The notes under the pieces: generated by a model | The model's input: the letters and a program-made list of their open reading frames with translations, nothing else | Told to the model about the DNA's origin: nothing | Databases searched by the model: none | Assembly: GCF_963576615.1 (NCBI RefSeq) | Contig: NC_088711.1 | Location: 17,826,182-17,890,181, forward strand | DNA length: 64,000 bases | Source of the DNA: Watersipora subatra | Taxonomy: Eukaryota > Bryozoa > Gymnolaemata > Cheilostomatida > Watersiporidae | Reading direction: 5' to 3' | In this document: positions 56,176-64,000 of the stretch, piece by piece | Layout of the letters: each line of letters begins with the position of its first letter | Position numbering within the stretch: the first letter of the stretch is position 1 | Made by a program: the position numbers and the translations under genes

Positions 56176-56413
56176 AACACTTTTCTTGATATAACTGATA
56201 ACTTTTGTTAAAATTGTATGCTGAGAATGTATCATAAATAATAAGAAATTGCCTTTATATGGTTTTCCGCTGAATAGAAATGGCAAACCCTAAATGAGAA
56301 GTGCAAATGTGGTTTGGTGTCTGTGAACGTTTTTGAATTCTTTATAAGTACGATATGTTCACTCATCTTGATATACAACGCTTTTTTATAGCAATTTAAC
56401 AATGTGTTGGTGT

Positions 56414-56486
56414 GGTCGTGTGGTGTAGTGGTTATCACATCTGCTTAACACGCAGAAGGCCATGGGTTCGAAAACCATCATGACCT
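56414..56486 (+). tRNA. tRNA-Val(AAC), weak T stem
   Basis: Anticodon at 56447-56449; G53/A61 but class Q follows. Confidence 0.8.
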
Positions 56487-56724
56487 AACACTTTTCTTGA
56501 CATAACTGATAACTTTTGTTAAAATTGTATGCTGAGAATGTATCATAAATAATAAGAAATTGCCTTTATATGGTTTTCCGCTGAATAGAAATGGCAAACC
56601 CTAAATGAGAAGTGCAAATGTGGTTTGGTGTCTGTGAACGTTTTTGAATTCTTTATAAGTACGATATGTTCACTCATCTTGATATACAACGCTTTTTTAT
56701 AGCAATTTAACAATGTGTTGGTGT

Positions 56725-56797
56725 GGTCGTGTGGTGTAGTGGTTATCACATCTGCTTAACACGCAGAAGGCCATGGGTTCGAAAACCATCATGACCT
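56725..56797 (+). tRNA. tRNA-Val(AAC), weak T stem
   Basis: Tandem copy of 56414 (offset 311); anticodon at 56758-56760; class R, T6, then a shortened spacer. Confidence 0.8.
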
Positions 56798-57025
56798 AAC
56801 ACTTTTTTGGCATGCCTAATAACTTTTATTAATATAATATGCCGAGAATGTACCATATATCTGATAAGAAATCGCAATTTACATGGTGTTCCGTGGACTA
56901 GGAATGGCAGAGTGCAAATGTGGTTTGGTGTCTGTGAACTTTTTTGAATCTCTTATAAGTACGATATGTTCACTATTCTTTATATACAACGCTTTTTATA
57001 TAACAATTTAACAATGTGTTGCCGT

Positions 57026-57098
57026 GGTCGTGTGGTGTAGTGGTTATCACATCTGCTTAACACGCAGAAGGCCATGGGTTTGAACCCCATCATGACCT
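57026..57098 (+). tRNA. tRNA-Val(AAC), C56 changed
   Basis: Anticodon at 57059-57061; T loop TTTGAAC. Confidence 0.65.
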
Positions 57099-57336
57099 AA
57101 CACTTTTCTTGACATAACTGATAACTTTTGTTAAAATTGTATGCTGAGAATGTATCATAAATAATAAGAAATTGCCTTTATATGGTTTTCCGCTGAATAG
57201 AAATGGCAAACCCTAAATGAGAAGTGCAAATGTGGTTTGGTGTCTGTGAACGTTTTTGAATTCTTTATAAGTACGATATGTTCACTCATCTTGATATACA
57301 ACGCTTTTTTATAGCAATTTAACAATGTGTTGGTGT

Positions 57337-57409
57337 GGTCGTGTGGTGTAGTGGTTATCACATCTGCTTAACACGCAGAAGGCCATGGGTTCGAAAACCA
57401 TCATGACCT
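57337..57409 (+). tRNA. tRNA-Val(AAC), weak T stem
   Basis: Anticodon at 57370-57372; G53/A61; T6. Last standard AAC gene. Confidence 0.78.
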
Positions 57410-57650
57410 AACACTTTTTTGGCATGCCTAATAACTTTTATTAATATAATATGCCGAGAATGTAACATATATCTGATCAGAAATCGCAAATTACATGGTT
57501 TTCCGCTGAATAGAAATGGCACACCCTCAGTGAAAAGTGCAAATGTGGTTTGGTGTCTGTGAACTTTTTTGAATTCTTTATAAGTACGACATGTTCACTC
57601 ATCTTGATATACAACGCTTTTTCTATAATAAATTAACAATGTGTTGCTGT

Positions 57651-57724
57651 GGTCATGTGGTCTAGTGGTTATCACATCTGCTTTAAACGCAGAAGGGTCA
57701 TGGGTTCAAAACCCATCATGATCT
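57651..57724 (+). tRNA. tRNA with UAA anticodon (Leu-type) on Val body
   Basis: The anticodon at 57684-57686 reads UAA, which would decode UUA. An extra base in the variable loop makes 74 nt; G57 is A, and the acceptor 3' strand is CATGATC. It is the outermost full-length unit. It lacks the long variable arm of a true eukaryotic tRNA-Leu, so it is more likely a decaying Val gene. Confidence 0.6.
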
Positions 57725-57790
57725 AACACTTTTCTCGGCATAACTGATCACTTTTGCTAGTATAGTATGCCAAAAATGTACCATATATTT
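57725..57790 (+). repeat. Diverged terminal spacer, left part
   Basis: A T4 run and CGGCATAACTGATCAC resemble the start of spacer Q/P with many changes. It is cut by the hAT element and resumes at 58783. Confidence 0.7.
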
Positions 57791-58082
57791 TAGTGTTGGG
57801 CCGGTATTGGGTTATCCGCTCTTACCGATACCGAGGGATTCTCGGTATCCGAGGAAACCAATCATTATCGGTGTCAGCTAGGTATCCGCGGCCGGTTTGA
57901 TATGATCGGCATTTATCCGTAAAAGCCTACCGGTATATGGTTATACAGATATCCGGAGAGATTTTTAAAACGCTTCATGACGAACATGCCAATCTCAGCA
58001 CGCATTGGCGGCCATTGGCGAACAAATTAAACGAAAATTTCGACGCTTACTCTATCTATTATTATATTGCGTTACATTAATA

Positions 58083-58160
58083 ATGCCACCAGCCTCGAAG
58101 GTTTGGGAGTTCTCCAAAGATGGGAGGCTGTATAAAGACTCTAACGGGACTGGACTCTAA
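58083..58160 (+). pseudogene. BED-finger-like remnant of hAT transposase
   Basis: A 25-codon reading frame begins MPPASKVWEFSKDGRLY. SKVWEFF-like openings are typical of BED zinc fingers at the N terminus of hAT transposases. The cysteines and the rest of the transposase are missing. The same stretch in element 2 (about 59443-59517, minus strand) has a stop codon after the eighth codon-length of similarity. This supports the hAT assignment rather than a functional gene. Confidence 0.5.
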
Positions 58161-58683
58161 TTGGACTGTGTATAATTATGTGATTACATTACCTGATTAC
58201 AATATGTGATAGTAAGATTTTTTCAAACTGTTTCAATATATTTAACAAAGAGAGCCCATTGCCATTATCTATTTGTCCTTTATTATACATAACGTTTGTA
58301 TCAATAACTATATTTTTTAATAGAATAAACAATAAAAACATCTATCATGAAAATTATATTTCCATCTTTCTATCCTTTTTTGGCTTTCTAAATCAAGGAG
58401 TCTCTTTGCCGTAACAATATTCTGCTGACTAAATTTTTTTTTGCACAGGCTACTTTTTGCACAACAATAAAAATTGTTCGTGACAGTTATTATTTAGAGT
58501 TTAAACCATTTAAAGACACACTGATAACCATACACCGAACAATAGCACCGACAATACCGAACTTTCTTAGTTAGCAAAGGATACCGAAGATGGTAAATAC
58601 CAAGGATACCGATACTGGAAAAACCGATAAAAATGTGAAGGGATATCCGATCCGGCCCTAAATTAGATACCGGCCCAGCACTA

Positions 58684-58774
58684 GTAAATATCGAGGATAC
58701 CGATACGGGAAAAACCGATAAAAATGTGAAAGGATATCTGATCCGGCACTAAATTAGATACCGGCCCAACACTA
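58684..58774 (+). repeat. 91-bp tandem duplication of hAT element 1 end
   Basis: Repeats 58593-58683 with scattered substitutions (for example CGGCACTAAATTAG against CGGCCCTAAATTAG), so the duplication is not recent or was acquired from another copy. Confidence 0.8.
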
Positions 58775-58782
58775 ATATATAT

Positions 58783-58886
58783 GATCTCAATTCACATTTC
58801 ACATGGTTTTCTGTTGATTAGGATTGGCGAATTGTAACTGAAAAGTACAAATGCGCTTTGGTGTTCGTGAATTTTTTTACTTCCTC
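58783..58886 (+). repeat. Diverged tRNA-array spacer between the hAT elements
   Basis: CACATGGTTTTCTGTTGATT, GGTGTTCGTGAA and similar words align with the middle of the standard spacer, at visibly lower identity than within the array. Confidence 0.7.
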
Positions 58887-58894
58887 GTAAGTAC

Positions 58895-59797
58895 CAGAGT
58901 TGGGCCGGTATCTAATTTAGTGCCGGATCGGATATCCTTTCACTTTTTTATCGGTTTTCCCGGCATCGGTATCCTTAGTATTTACCATCTTTGGTATCCT
59001 TTGCCAACTAAGAAAGTTCGGTATTGTTGGTACTATTGTTCGGTATGTTGTTATCAGTGTGTGTCTTTTAATGGTTTAAAGTTTAATGGTTTAAACTTTA
59101 AACCATAACAGTCTCAAACAACTTTTATCGTTGTGCAAAAAGTAGCCTGTGCAAAAAACATTCTTTAGTCAGCAGTATATTGTTACGGCAAGTAGACTCC
59201 TTGTTTTAGCAAGCCAAAAAAAAGAAAAATGGAAATAAAAGTTTCATGATAGATGTTTTTATTGTTTATTATATTAAAAAATATAGTTATTGATACAAAC
59301 GTTATGTATAATAGAGAACAGATAGATAATGACAGGGGGCTTTTTTGTTAAATATACTGAAACAGCTTACAGGAATCTTACTATCACATAATTATTGTAA
59401 TCAGGTAATGTAATCACATAATTATACGCAGTCCAATTAGAGTCCAGTCCCTTTAGAGTCTTTATACAGCCTCCCATCTTTGGAGAACTCTCAAACCTTC
59501 CAGGCTGGTGGCATTATCAATGTAACGTAATATAATAGTAGATACAGTAAGCGTGGAAATTTTCGTTGAATTTGTTCGCCAATGCGTGCTGAGATTAGCA
59601 CATTCGTCAACAAAGCGTTTTAAAAACCTATCCGGATATCCATATAACCATTTACCGATAGGCTTTTATGGATAAATACCGAACATATCAAACCGGCTGC
59701 GGATAACTAGCTGTCACCGAAAATGATTGGTTTCCTCGGATACCGAGAATCCCTCGGTATCGGTAAGAGCGGATAACCCAATACCGGGCCAACACTA
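58895..59797 (-). mobile_element. hAT-type non-autonomous element 2
   Basis: Begins CAGAGTTGGGCCGG and ends GGGCCAACACTA, flanked by a perfect 8-bp duplication GTAAGTAC (58887-58894 and 59798-59805). The duplicated octamer comes from the array spacer word ATAAGTACGATATG. It is 903 bp and shares sequence with element 1 along its length in the opposite orientation. It has no transposase-length ORF; the plus-strand frame at 58851-59108 is a by-product. Confidence 0.88.
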
Positions 59798-59805
59798 GTA
59801 AGTAC

Positions 59806-60013
59806 CATATTTTCACTCATCTTGAATTTACAACGCTTTTGTATAATATAACATATTTATAATATACAACTTTTGTATAATGTTTTGCATTTCAGAAATC
59901 GGATATCGTTATGATAGACAAGTTAACCTTCAGGGGGATAAATTTGCCAACATTTGCTTGTGCTGCTCAGTCAACAACAACAACATACAGAAAGTGTTAT
60001 AGTGGTTATTAGT
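59806..60013 (+). repeat. Fossil class S spacer at the right edge
   Basis: After leftover leader DNA (CTCATCTTGAATTTACAACG), words such as TTTCAGAAATCGGATATCG, ATGATAGACAAG, CAACATTTGC and GCTCAGTCAACAACAAC line up in order with class S. It is strongly diverged, so the array once extended at least to here. Confidence 0.65.
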
Positions 60014-60073
60014 GGTCATAGTGGTTAGTACATCTGCTTAACTTGCCATTGGTTCCAAACCTATCATTACATT
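60014..60073 (+). pseudogene. Highly decayed tRNA-Val at the old array edge
   Basis: GGTCATAGTGGTTAGTACATCTGCTTAAC, given here in two parts as GGTCATAGTGG and TACATCTGCTTAAC, still matches the gene body, and GGTTCCAAACC matches a B box. The 3' anticodon stem and part of the acceptor stem are gone. It lies where the gene after class S is expected. Confidence 0.65.
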
Positions 60074-60504
60074 AATCCTATACAACAAAAGTCAAAACGT
60101 CAAAAAGCAAAAAATAATTCAGCACAAAGTACTTCCTTGAATTGGGAAGGGCGAATTGGAGTTAGTTATAATTTCATTAAGCGGACAACACAAGAACGAA
60201 CGGCAAAGCTGACCTCGAGGCAGGCATGTGATATAGAGGTTGTCCTAAGGAGAAGGTCAAATTTCAAGATATTGTGGGAGCGTTCTGGAGTTTGAGCTTT
60301 TGCAGAGAACAAAGTTTTCAGAAAAAAAACAATCAAATTGTACAACAACTAGGAGTTTGAAGCAATGCCTATCAGTGACCTCGCTGACGTTGTATTGCTC
60401 CGATAATAATATCAATAAATCCTTTCCTTAACCAATCCCAAGCCCACCAATTTATGGGAATACATGGTAATGGTACAAAAAAAATAGTTAGATGTATCTC
60501 TTAC
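60074..60504. other. Non-array sequence, probable intron or intergenic
   Basis: No gene recognised. The minus-strand frame at 60166-60348 has no splice-site support that extends the WD40 gene, and its sequence does not resemble WD40 repeats. Confidence 0.4.
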
Positions 60505-60675
60505 TTGAAAGTCCTTTTGTGGAAATATGGTTGTGCATGTATCAGCTGCAATGGCAGTATAGATTCTTACAACGCCATCATTGCTAGAACAGACGATATT
60601 AGATGAGCGATTCCAGCTTGTTACTCTGCTCAGAGAATATACAGTAGAATATATGGGTGCATAGAAGGCGTATAC
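60505..60675 (-). CDS. WD40-repeat protein, exon d
   Basis: 171 nt, 57 codons in phase 0, with acceptor TTTTTTCAG before it and donor GTAAGAG after it on the minus strand. It encodes VYAFYAPIYS at the start and SSNDGVVRIYTA at residues 30-41, the DG-x-V-R-I-Y end of a WD40 blade. It joins exon c without a frame change to read IKLYKVSM-VYAFYAP. No following exon was found between here and the array, although the protein clearly does not end here (no stop). The blade spacing and the turn from a propeller into FYAPIYSTV-like sequence recall the WDR97/WDR87 group, but that is a tentative memory-based match. Confidence 0.75.
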
Positions 60676-61995
60676 CTGAAAAAAGAAATTTTGCCGTGTC
60701 AGTATTTCTCCAGCTTCCAGCGTAGGCAGCTTCAAGCCAAGTCTATCGTATGACCAGCCTGCCAATCAGAACTCTCAACAACATCAAAGGTATTAAGCAC
60801 AGAGCTCTTTGCATCACGCAACATGTTGAGACTCCTAAAGTTAAAACAATTTCAAACGCAGCAAATCGTATGTCGTGTAGTAAGCAATTAGAATTGGAAA
60901 AACATTAAAAATTCTCTACTAAAAATTTATTTTATTTATTTTATTTTATTGGTAAAATTTATCACACTATTTATCAACAAGAATGGTTATGTATGGTTAG
61001 TATCAACATCTTGTGAGGCGCTTGTCAGTCATGAAAACCTTCAAGGGATGTATAGAAAAAGGCTTGAACTCGGAGAGCTTTCACAGGTTTTTTGTACAAA
61101 TTATTTACGCGTTGCATTGCAGATTAGTATCGTCTCAGTTGTGGTGAGAGCTGTTAGTGCTTTGTCATAACAGTCATCAATAAGTTTCTTGTTCAAACAC
61201 ACAACAGCATACAGTTGGCAGCCTTCACGCAATCGACACAATAGATCAACCATGCAAAACTATAATCATTATCTTTGGGAACTCAGCTGAAGAGGTGAAA
61301 CACAGTAATTTATCATTATGTTAATAAATACACAATTTACAATTTTGCTAAGTAAAACATGAAAAAGTATCAATAATCAAATACATTTTTTGTTCATGTA
61401 ATCCAATTTGTAGAGTAGTGGCTGCTGCTCTTTTATAAACTGTCAGTTCACTGGAAGCTATAGATGGTTACTTAATCATGTAAATAAAACAACGCATCAC
61501 ATAACTGACACTGCGTCTCCATGGTGCGGGTTTGCATCATCCGCCAGATGGAAACGGCAGAAATCAACAAATCAAGGGCGTTTTGTTACTATCAACTTTT
61601 TATTAAACATTTCATGCTTGCGAAATGGAAATGGCCCTCGCGAATGATGCGCAAGAAACTGCTGCATAAGCTATTCCATTTTAAACATTTTCCACACTTC
61701 AGTTGTATCTATTTCAAAACCTCGCTACTAAGTGAGGCAAGAGAGCCTATGTCTTTGACTTACTTATATGTTTAACAAAGTGCCCACTTTAATTCGTAAC
61801 ACGCGTATGTCCATTGAACTGCTTATCGCATGGTAACCTAAAGTGCGCACAACTCTGCAACATCAAAACAAAATAGTTTTACTGCGAAGAGAGGGGAATC
61901 ATATTTAAAATATTATTACATAAAAGTTTGAATTTAGAGTCATAGAAAACAAACTGTGTGTTAAACTCATCCTTGCTAACTTGTAGTCGTCTTAC
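60676..61995 (-). other. Probable intron between exons d and c
   Basis: 1,320 bp bounded by GTAAGAC at the c side and CAG at the d side on the minus strand. The plus-strand frames at 60949-61170 and 61521-61775 show no recognised family and are judged chance ORFs. Confidence 0.6.
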
Positions 61996-62103
61996 CATGC
62001 TAACTTTATAGAGTTTTATCTGAGTATCAGTCCAGAGGTACATCTCATCCATGCTCACCAGCCGCATGCCTCTCACTTTGTCTCCAACGTCAATGCGCAT
62101 CAG
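61996..62103 (-). CDS. WD40-repeat protein, exon c
   Basis: 108 nt, 36 codons, phase 0 at both ends; acceptor TTTCTGTAG, donor GTAAGAC. It encodes LMRIDVGDKVRGMRLVSMDE then MYLWTDTQIKLYKVSM, a degenerate WD40 blade in which YLWTDTQIKLYK occupies the strand that usually ends in W-D. It joins exon b as DTYEM-LMRIDVG. Confidence 0.78.
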
Positions 62104-63111
62104 CTACAGAAATACAATATCATACAATGCATAACAAATATTCTATATCATCGGTGCTTCAGCAAAATCTTACCATAATCACAACAAAACATTTGAAATT
62201 TAATTTTACCCTTTATACAAAAATACAGTACAAGCAGTGCACAATTACGCTAAGTTTGGTTCTAACAAATTTACTAAGTGGCAATAAGCGTCTTGTGTAT
62301 ATGATACCTCTACATCAACTTTTAGCTGAGTTAAGAGCTGAAAACATGTAAAGACAAATCTACAACATCATATTTCATTGACACAAAGCTCCCGTCTATA
62401 GGTAAAAACTGAAACAAAATGGAAAACCAGTGCCATCATGCCATATTGTTAACAAGGCATGTAATACTTATAAATACTCTAGCGATACATGAAATGATGG
62501 ACAACATTTAATATGCTGCTACAAGAATGTTTACTCTCCTATCTTACTACTAAAACGCATATGTCGTAGTAAAACAAAACACTGGTTCATATGCTTTGAG
62601 AATGCCATGCGTCAGACATCTTACTCTTACCAGAACTGTTTTTATCAAGACAGAAAAGCAGTCTGCATTTTTGCCTTTTAGGTTTCACAGCAGCTTTGGC
62701 TCCCTTTTTTATTTGTAATATGGATTAAAAGAACAGGATTTTGGTCATCAGGATGAATAAAAAGCAGCTTCACCAAAATAGAACACCTGCTAAAAAGTAT
62801 TTCCTCCAATGGCTTACATGTAAAATCAAAATAATTCCCTCATTAAATTTTAAACTGCTGTCAAAACATTAAAATTTCAAAGTAGTTTGCACTGTGTAAG
62901 ATTTTTCTAACTGGTGTGTTAAGCCAGTGTTCAGCACCTCAGCCTTCCTCTAGCCTTCAGCTCGAATTGCTAAAAGGAGGGTGCCTAAGTATTTTATGTT
63001 GCAACAATTGCTGATCATCAAGAAAACACTTGTATTCCTATCTCATGGAAGATGAATAGCCATCAACAAATAACAAGTAGAATATAGGTAACCCACACTG
63101 TTTCAACCTAC
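62104..63111 (-). other. Probable intron between exons c and b
   Basis: 1,008 bp, GTAGGTT at the b side to TTTCTGTAG at the c side. The plus-strand frame at 62127-62351 is not recognised. Confidence 0.6.
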
Positions 63112-63200
63112 CATCTCATAAGTGTCAAGTCTCCAAACCTTGACTGTGTAATCCAAAGAGCAACTGAAAAGCAAGGAGTCTGCTCGGTGTAGCTGGATTG
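63112..63200 (-). CDS. WD40-repeat protein, exon b
   Basis: 89 nt; it begins in phase 1, finishing an Ala codon split with exon a, and ends in phase 0. Acceptor TTACACTTGTAG, donor GTAGGTT. It encodes IQLHRADSLLFSCSLDYTVK followed by VWRLDTYEM, a textbook WD40 blade (LFSCSLD-x-TVKVW). With exon a it restores the GH-like start of the blade, AHTAPITAI. Confidence 0.85.
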
Positions 63201-63470
63201 CTACAAGTGTAAAACATGCTTATGGTTTGTAGAAGAGAACAAGATGAACTACGATGTAGCGTATTATGAACTATATTGATCAGGTAGATGTAAGCTGTGA
63301 CCAAACTCATCATAAAAATCATTAATGTGAAAATACCGAAGCTTTTGATAAACATGCTAGCTTCACTTCAGTTATATATAGTAGATGATAAAGGCATCGT
63401 GATGCCAAGATTGTTTCACAAAGTACTAATAAGAGAGGAATAAACAGAGTAAAAGTTGACAAGGCCTTAC
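63201..63470 (-). other. Probable intron between exons b and a
   Basis: 270 bp with GTAAGGC donor and TTGTAG acceptor on the minus strand; phase 1. Nothing else recognised. Confidence 0.65.
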
Positions 63471-63595
63471 CAGTAATAGGCGCGGTATGAGCAGATATCT
63501 CATGCACCTCAGTAAAGGCCATGCCATTCCAGATCTTTATCATTCCGTCCTTTGCTGCCGTTATGAGCATGTCTCTTGCAGAGAAGAAGATACAG
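63471..63595 (-). CDS. WD40-repeat protein, exon a
   Basis: 125 nt with acceptor ACTTATTGCAG and donor GTAAGGC. It encodes CIFFSARDMLITAAKDGMIK then IWNGMAFTEVHEISAHTAPIT. DGMIKIWN is the canonical W-D-type end of a WD40 blade, and AHTAPIT opens the next one. The upstream exons and start codon lie beyond the window. WD40 propellers are protein-binding platforms; the partner here is unknown. Confidence 0.85.
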
Positions 63596-64000
63596 CTGCA
63601 ATAAGTATTAACATCTAGACCAACACCATTTATGCTATTATGACATTTGAGGGAAACTAATACCGCATAACTTCTTCAAATAATCAAATCTTCCACACAC
63701 TCACTTGTCACTATATTTTTATTTCTATTTCTCATGTAAAAGCAATGATGCCATCTAGCTGGAACAACCAGCATATTATTCACACTTTGTTCTCAGAAAG
63801 GAATATATTAAATACATGTTTATACTAGGCTAATTTTTAGCAATCTTACAATTAGAAACCATATACTGCTGATTCTCATGCTGAACTTGTAATAATCAGT
63901 GAATAATGATTCGTTCAAGTGATCAATAGCAGATCAATGCTGGTCTTCAGCAGTTGCGTATTTGTCATTTACTAGTTCTGCAGCTTTATAATTTTCTTTT
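63596..64000 (-). other. Probable intron upstream of exon a
   Basis: AT-rich sequence with no further exon recognised; it presumably continues to the next upstream exon outside the window. Confidence 0.4.

Larger units (their letters stand above)
141..57724 (+). repeat. Tandem array of 175 tRNA-Val-like units
   Basis: The array is a head-to-tail series of roughly 303-316 bp units, each a 72-74 nt tRNA-Val-like gene plus about 235-245 bp of spacer, all on the plus strand. The consensus gene has a 7-bp acceptor stem GGTCGTG/CATGACC with one G-U pair, an A box starting at U8, a five-pair anticodon stem TCTGC/GCAGA, a seven-base loop and a five-pair T stem ATGGG/CCCAT around TTCGAAA. The anticodon lies 33-35 bases after the gene start. 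No CCA is encoded, as expected in eukaryotes. Only transposon insertions break the rhythm. By-eye counts: 103 AAC, 32 UAC, 16 CAC, 2 AAU, 1 UAU, 1 UAA, 1 chimera and 19 relics. The gene structure is seen directly; which copies are transcribed is unknown. Confidence 0.95.
57791..58774 (+). mobile_element. hAT-type non-autonomous element 1
   Basis: Starts TAGTGTTGGGCCGGTATTGG and ends CCGGCCCAACACTA. It is flanked by 8-bp near-duplications ATATATTT (57783-57790) and ATATATAT (58775-58782). Eight-base duplications and CAGTG-like ends are typical of the hAT superfamily. The final 91 bp (58593-58683) are tandemly duplicated as 58684-58774, giving two terminal-repeat ends. A 25-codon BED-finger-like beginning survives at 58083, but there is no transposase-length ORF, so this is an internally deleted derivative. 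It is the mirror image of the element at 58895 and sits in an old, diverged tRNA spacer. Confidence 0.85.

Noticed and set aside
141-57724. CRISPR array
   Set aside because: The 73-bp repeat is a tRNA gene, the spacers are about 240 bp and related to each other, and there are no cas genes.
141-57724. tRNA-derived SINE family
   Set aside because: The units are strictly tandem and share one strand, with no target duplications, no A-rich or LINE-like tail, and T-run terminators in place.
57651-57724. Genuine tRNA-Leu(UAA)
   Set aside because: It lacks the long variable arm and keeps the Val body; the anticodon change is better read as drift.
58851-59108. 85-codon ORF at the start of hAT element 2
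   Set aside because: It crosses the element boundary and reads through the terminal repeat; no domain is visible.
57791-59797. One large foldback transposon
   Set aside because: Each half has its own terminal ends and its own 8-bp target duplication, with array spacer between them.
60166-60348. 60-codon minus-strand ORF as a next WD40 exon
   Set aside because: There is no convincing acceptor joined in phase with exon d, and the sequence is unlike WD40 repeats.
60949-61775. Plus-strand ORFs in the WD40 introns (60949-61170, 61521-61775; also 62127-62351)
   Set aside because: Short, AT-rich, antisense to a spliced gene and without recognisable motifs.

Overview
This is eukaryotic nuclear DNA, most likely from an animal. 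The evidence is a spliced WD40-repeat gene in the right flank, RNA polymerase III type tRNA genes with no encoded CCA, a TA-target (Tc1/mariner type) transposon and two hAT-type elements. I cannot name the species. About 90 percent of the window (roughly 141-57724) is one unidirectional, plus-strand tandem array of tRNA-Val genes spaced about 312 bp apart.

I counted 175 tRNA-like loci in the array by eye. They are 103 Val(AAC), 32 Val(UAC), 16 Val(CAC), 2 with an Ile-type AAU anticodon, 1 with an Ile-type UAU anticodon, 1 with a UAA (Leu-type) anticodon, 1 chimera with a destroyed acceptor stem, and 19 copies of one decayed relic. A typical gene is 73 nt with a cloverleaf, A box, perfect B box, a TATA-like heptamer at -29 and a downstream T-run. 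Every intact copy but one has U at the discriminator position (73), where eukaryotic tRNA-Val normally has A.

Spacers fall into five classes, called here P, Q, R, S and U. They follow a fixed order: CAC gene - U - UAC gene - P - AAC gene - Q - AAC gene - R - relic - S - back to the CAC gene. This ancestral five-gene unit of about 1.56 kb has been expanded and shuffled into longer units of 6 to 14 genes. Those units were copied again: an 8,693-bp tandem duplication (about 10600-19292 and 19293-27985) that carries a transposon with it, and a duplication of about 10 kb (about 30.9-41.2 kb and 41.2-50.9 kb) whose second copy lost 626 bp by a crossover inside a tRNA gene. The structure resembles a higher-order satellite whose monomer is a tRNA gene plus its spacer.

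The left edge is sharp, with a U-type spacer starting abruptly near 141. The right edge is old and decayed: the last unit carries a UAA anticodon, two hAT derivatives with 8-bp target duplications sit in diverged spacers (57791-58774 and 58895-59797), and a barely recognisable tRNA relic lies at 60014-60073. From about 60.5 kb to the right end, four exons of a WD40-repeat protein lie on the minus strand. They splice in frame and run toward the array. Later exons were not found, so the gene either continues across the array or is cut by it. No bacterial-style operon, CRISPR array, rRNA or long protein-coding ORF is present; the repeated ORFs of about 70-90 codons are side effects of the array.
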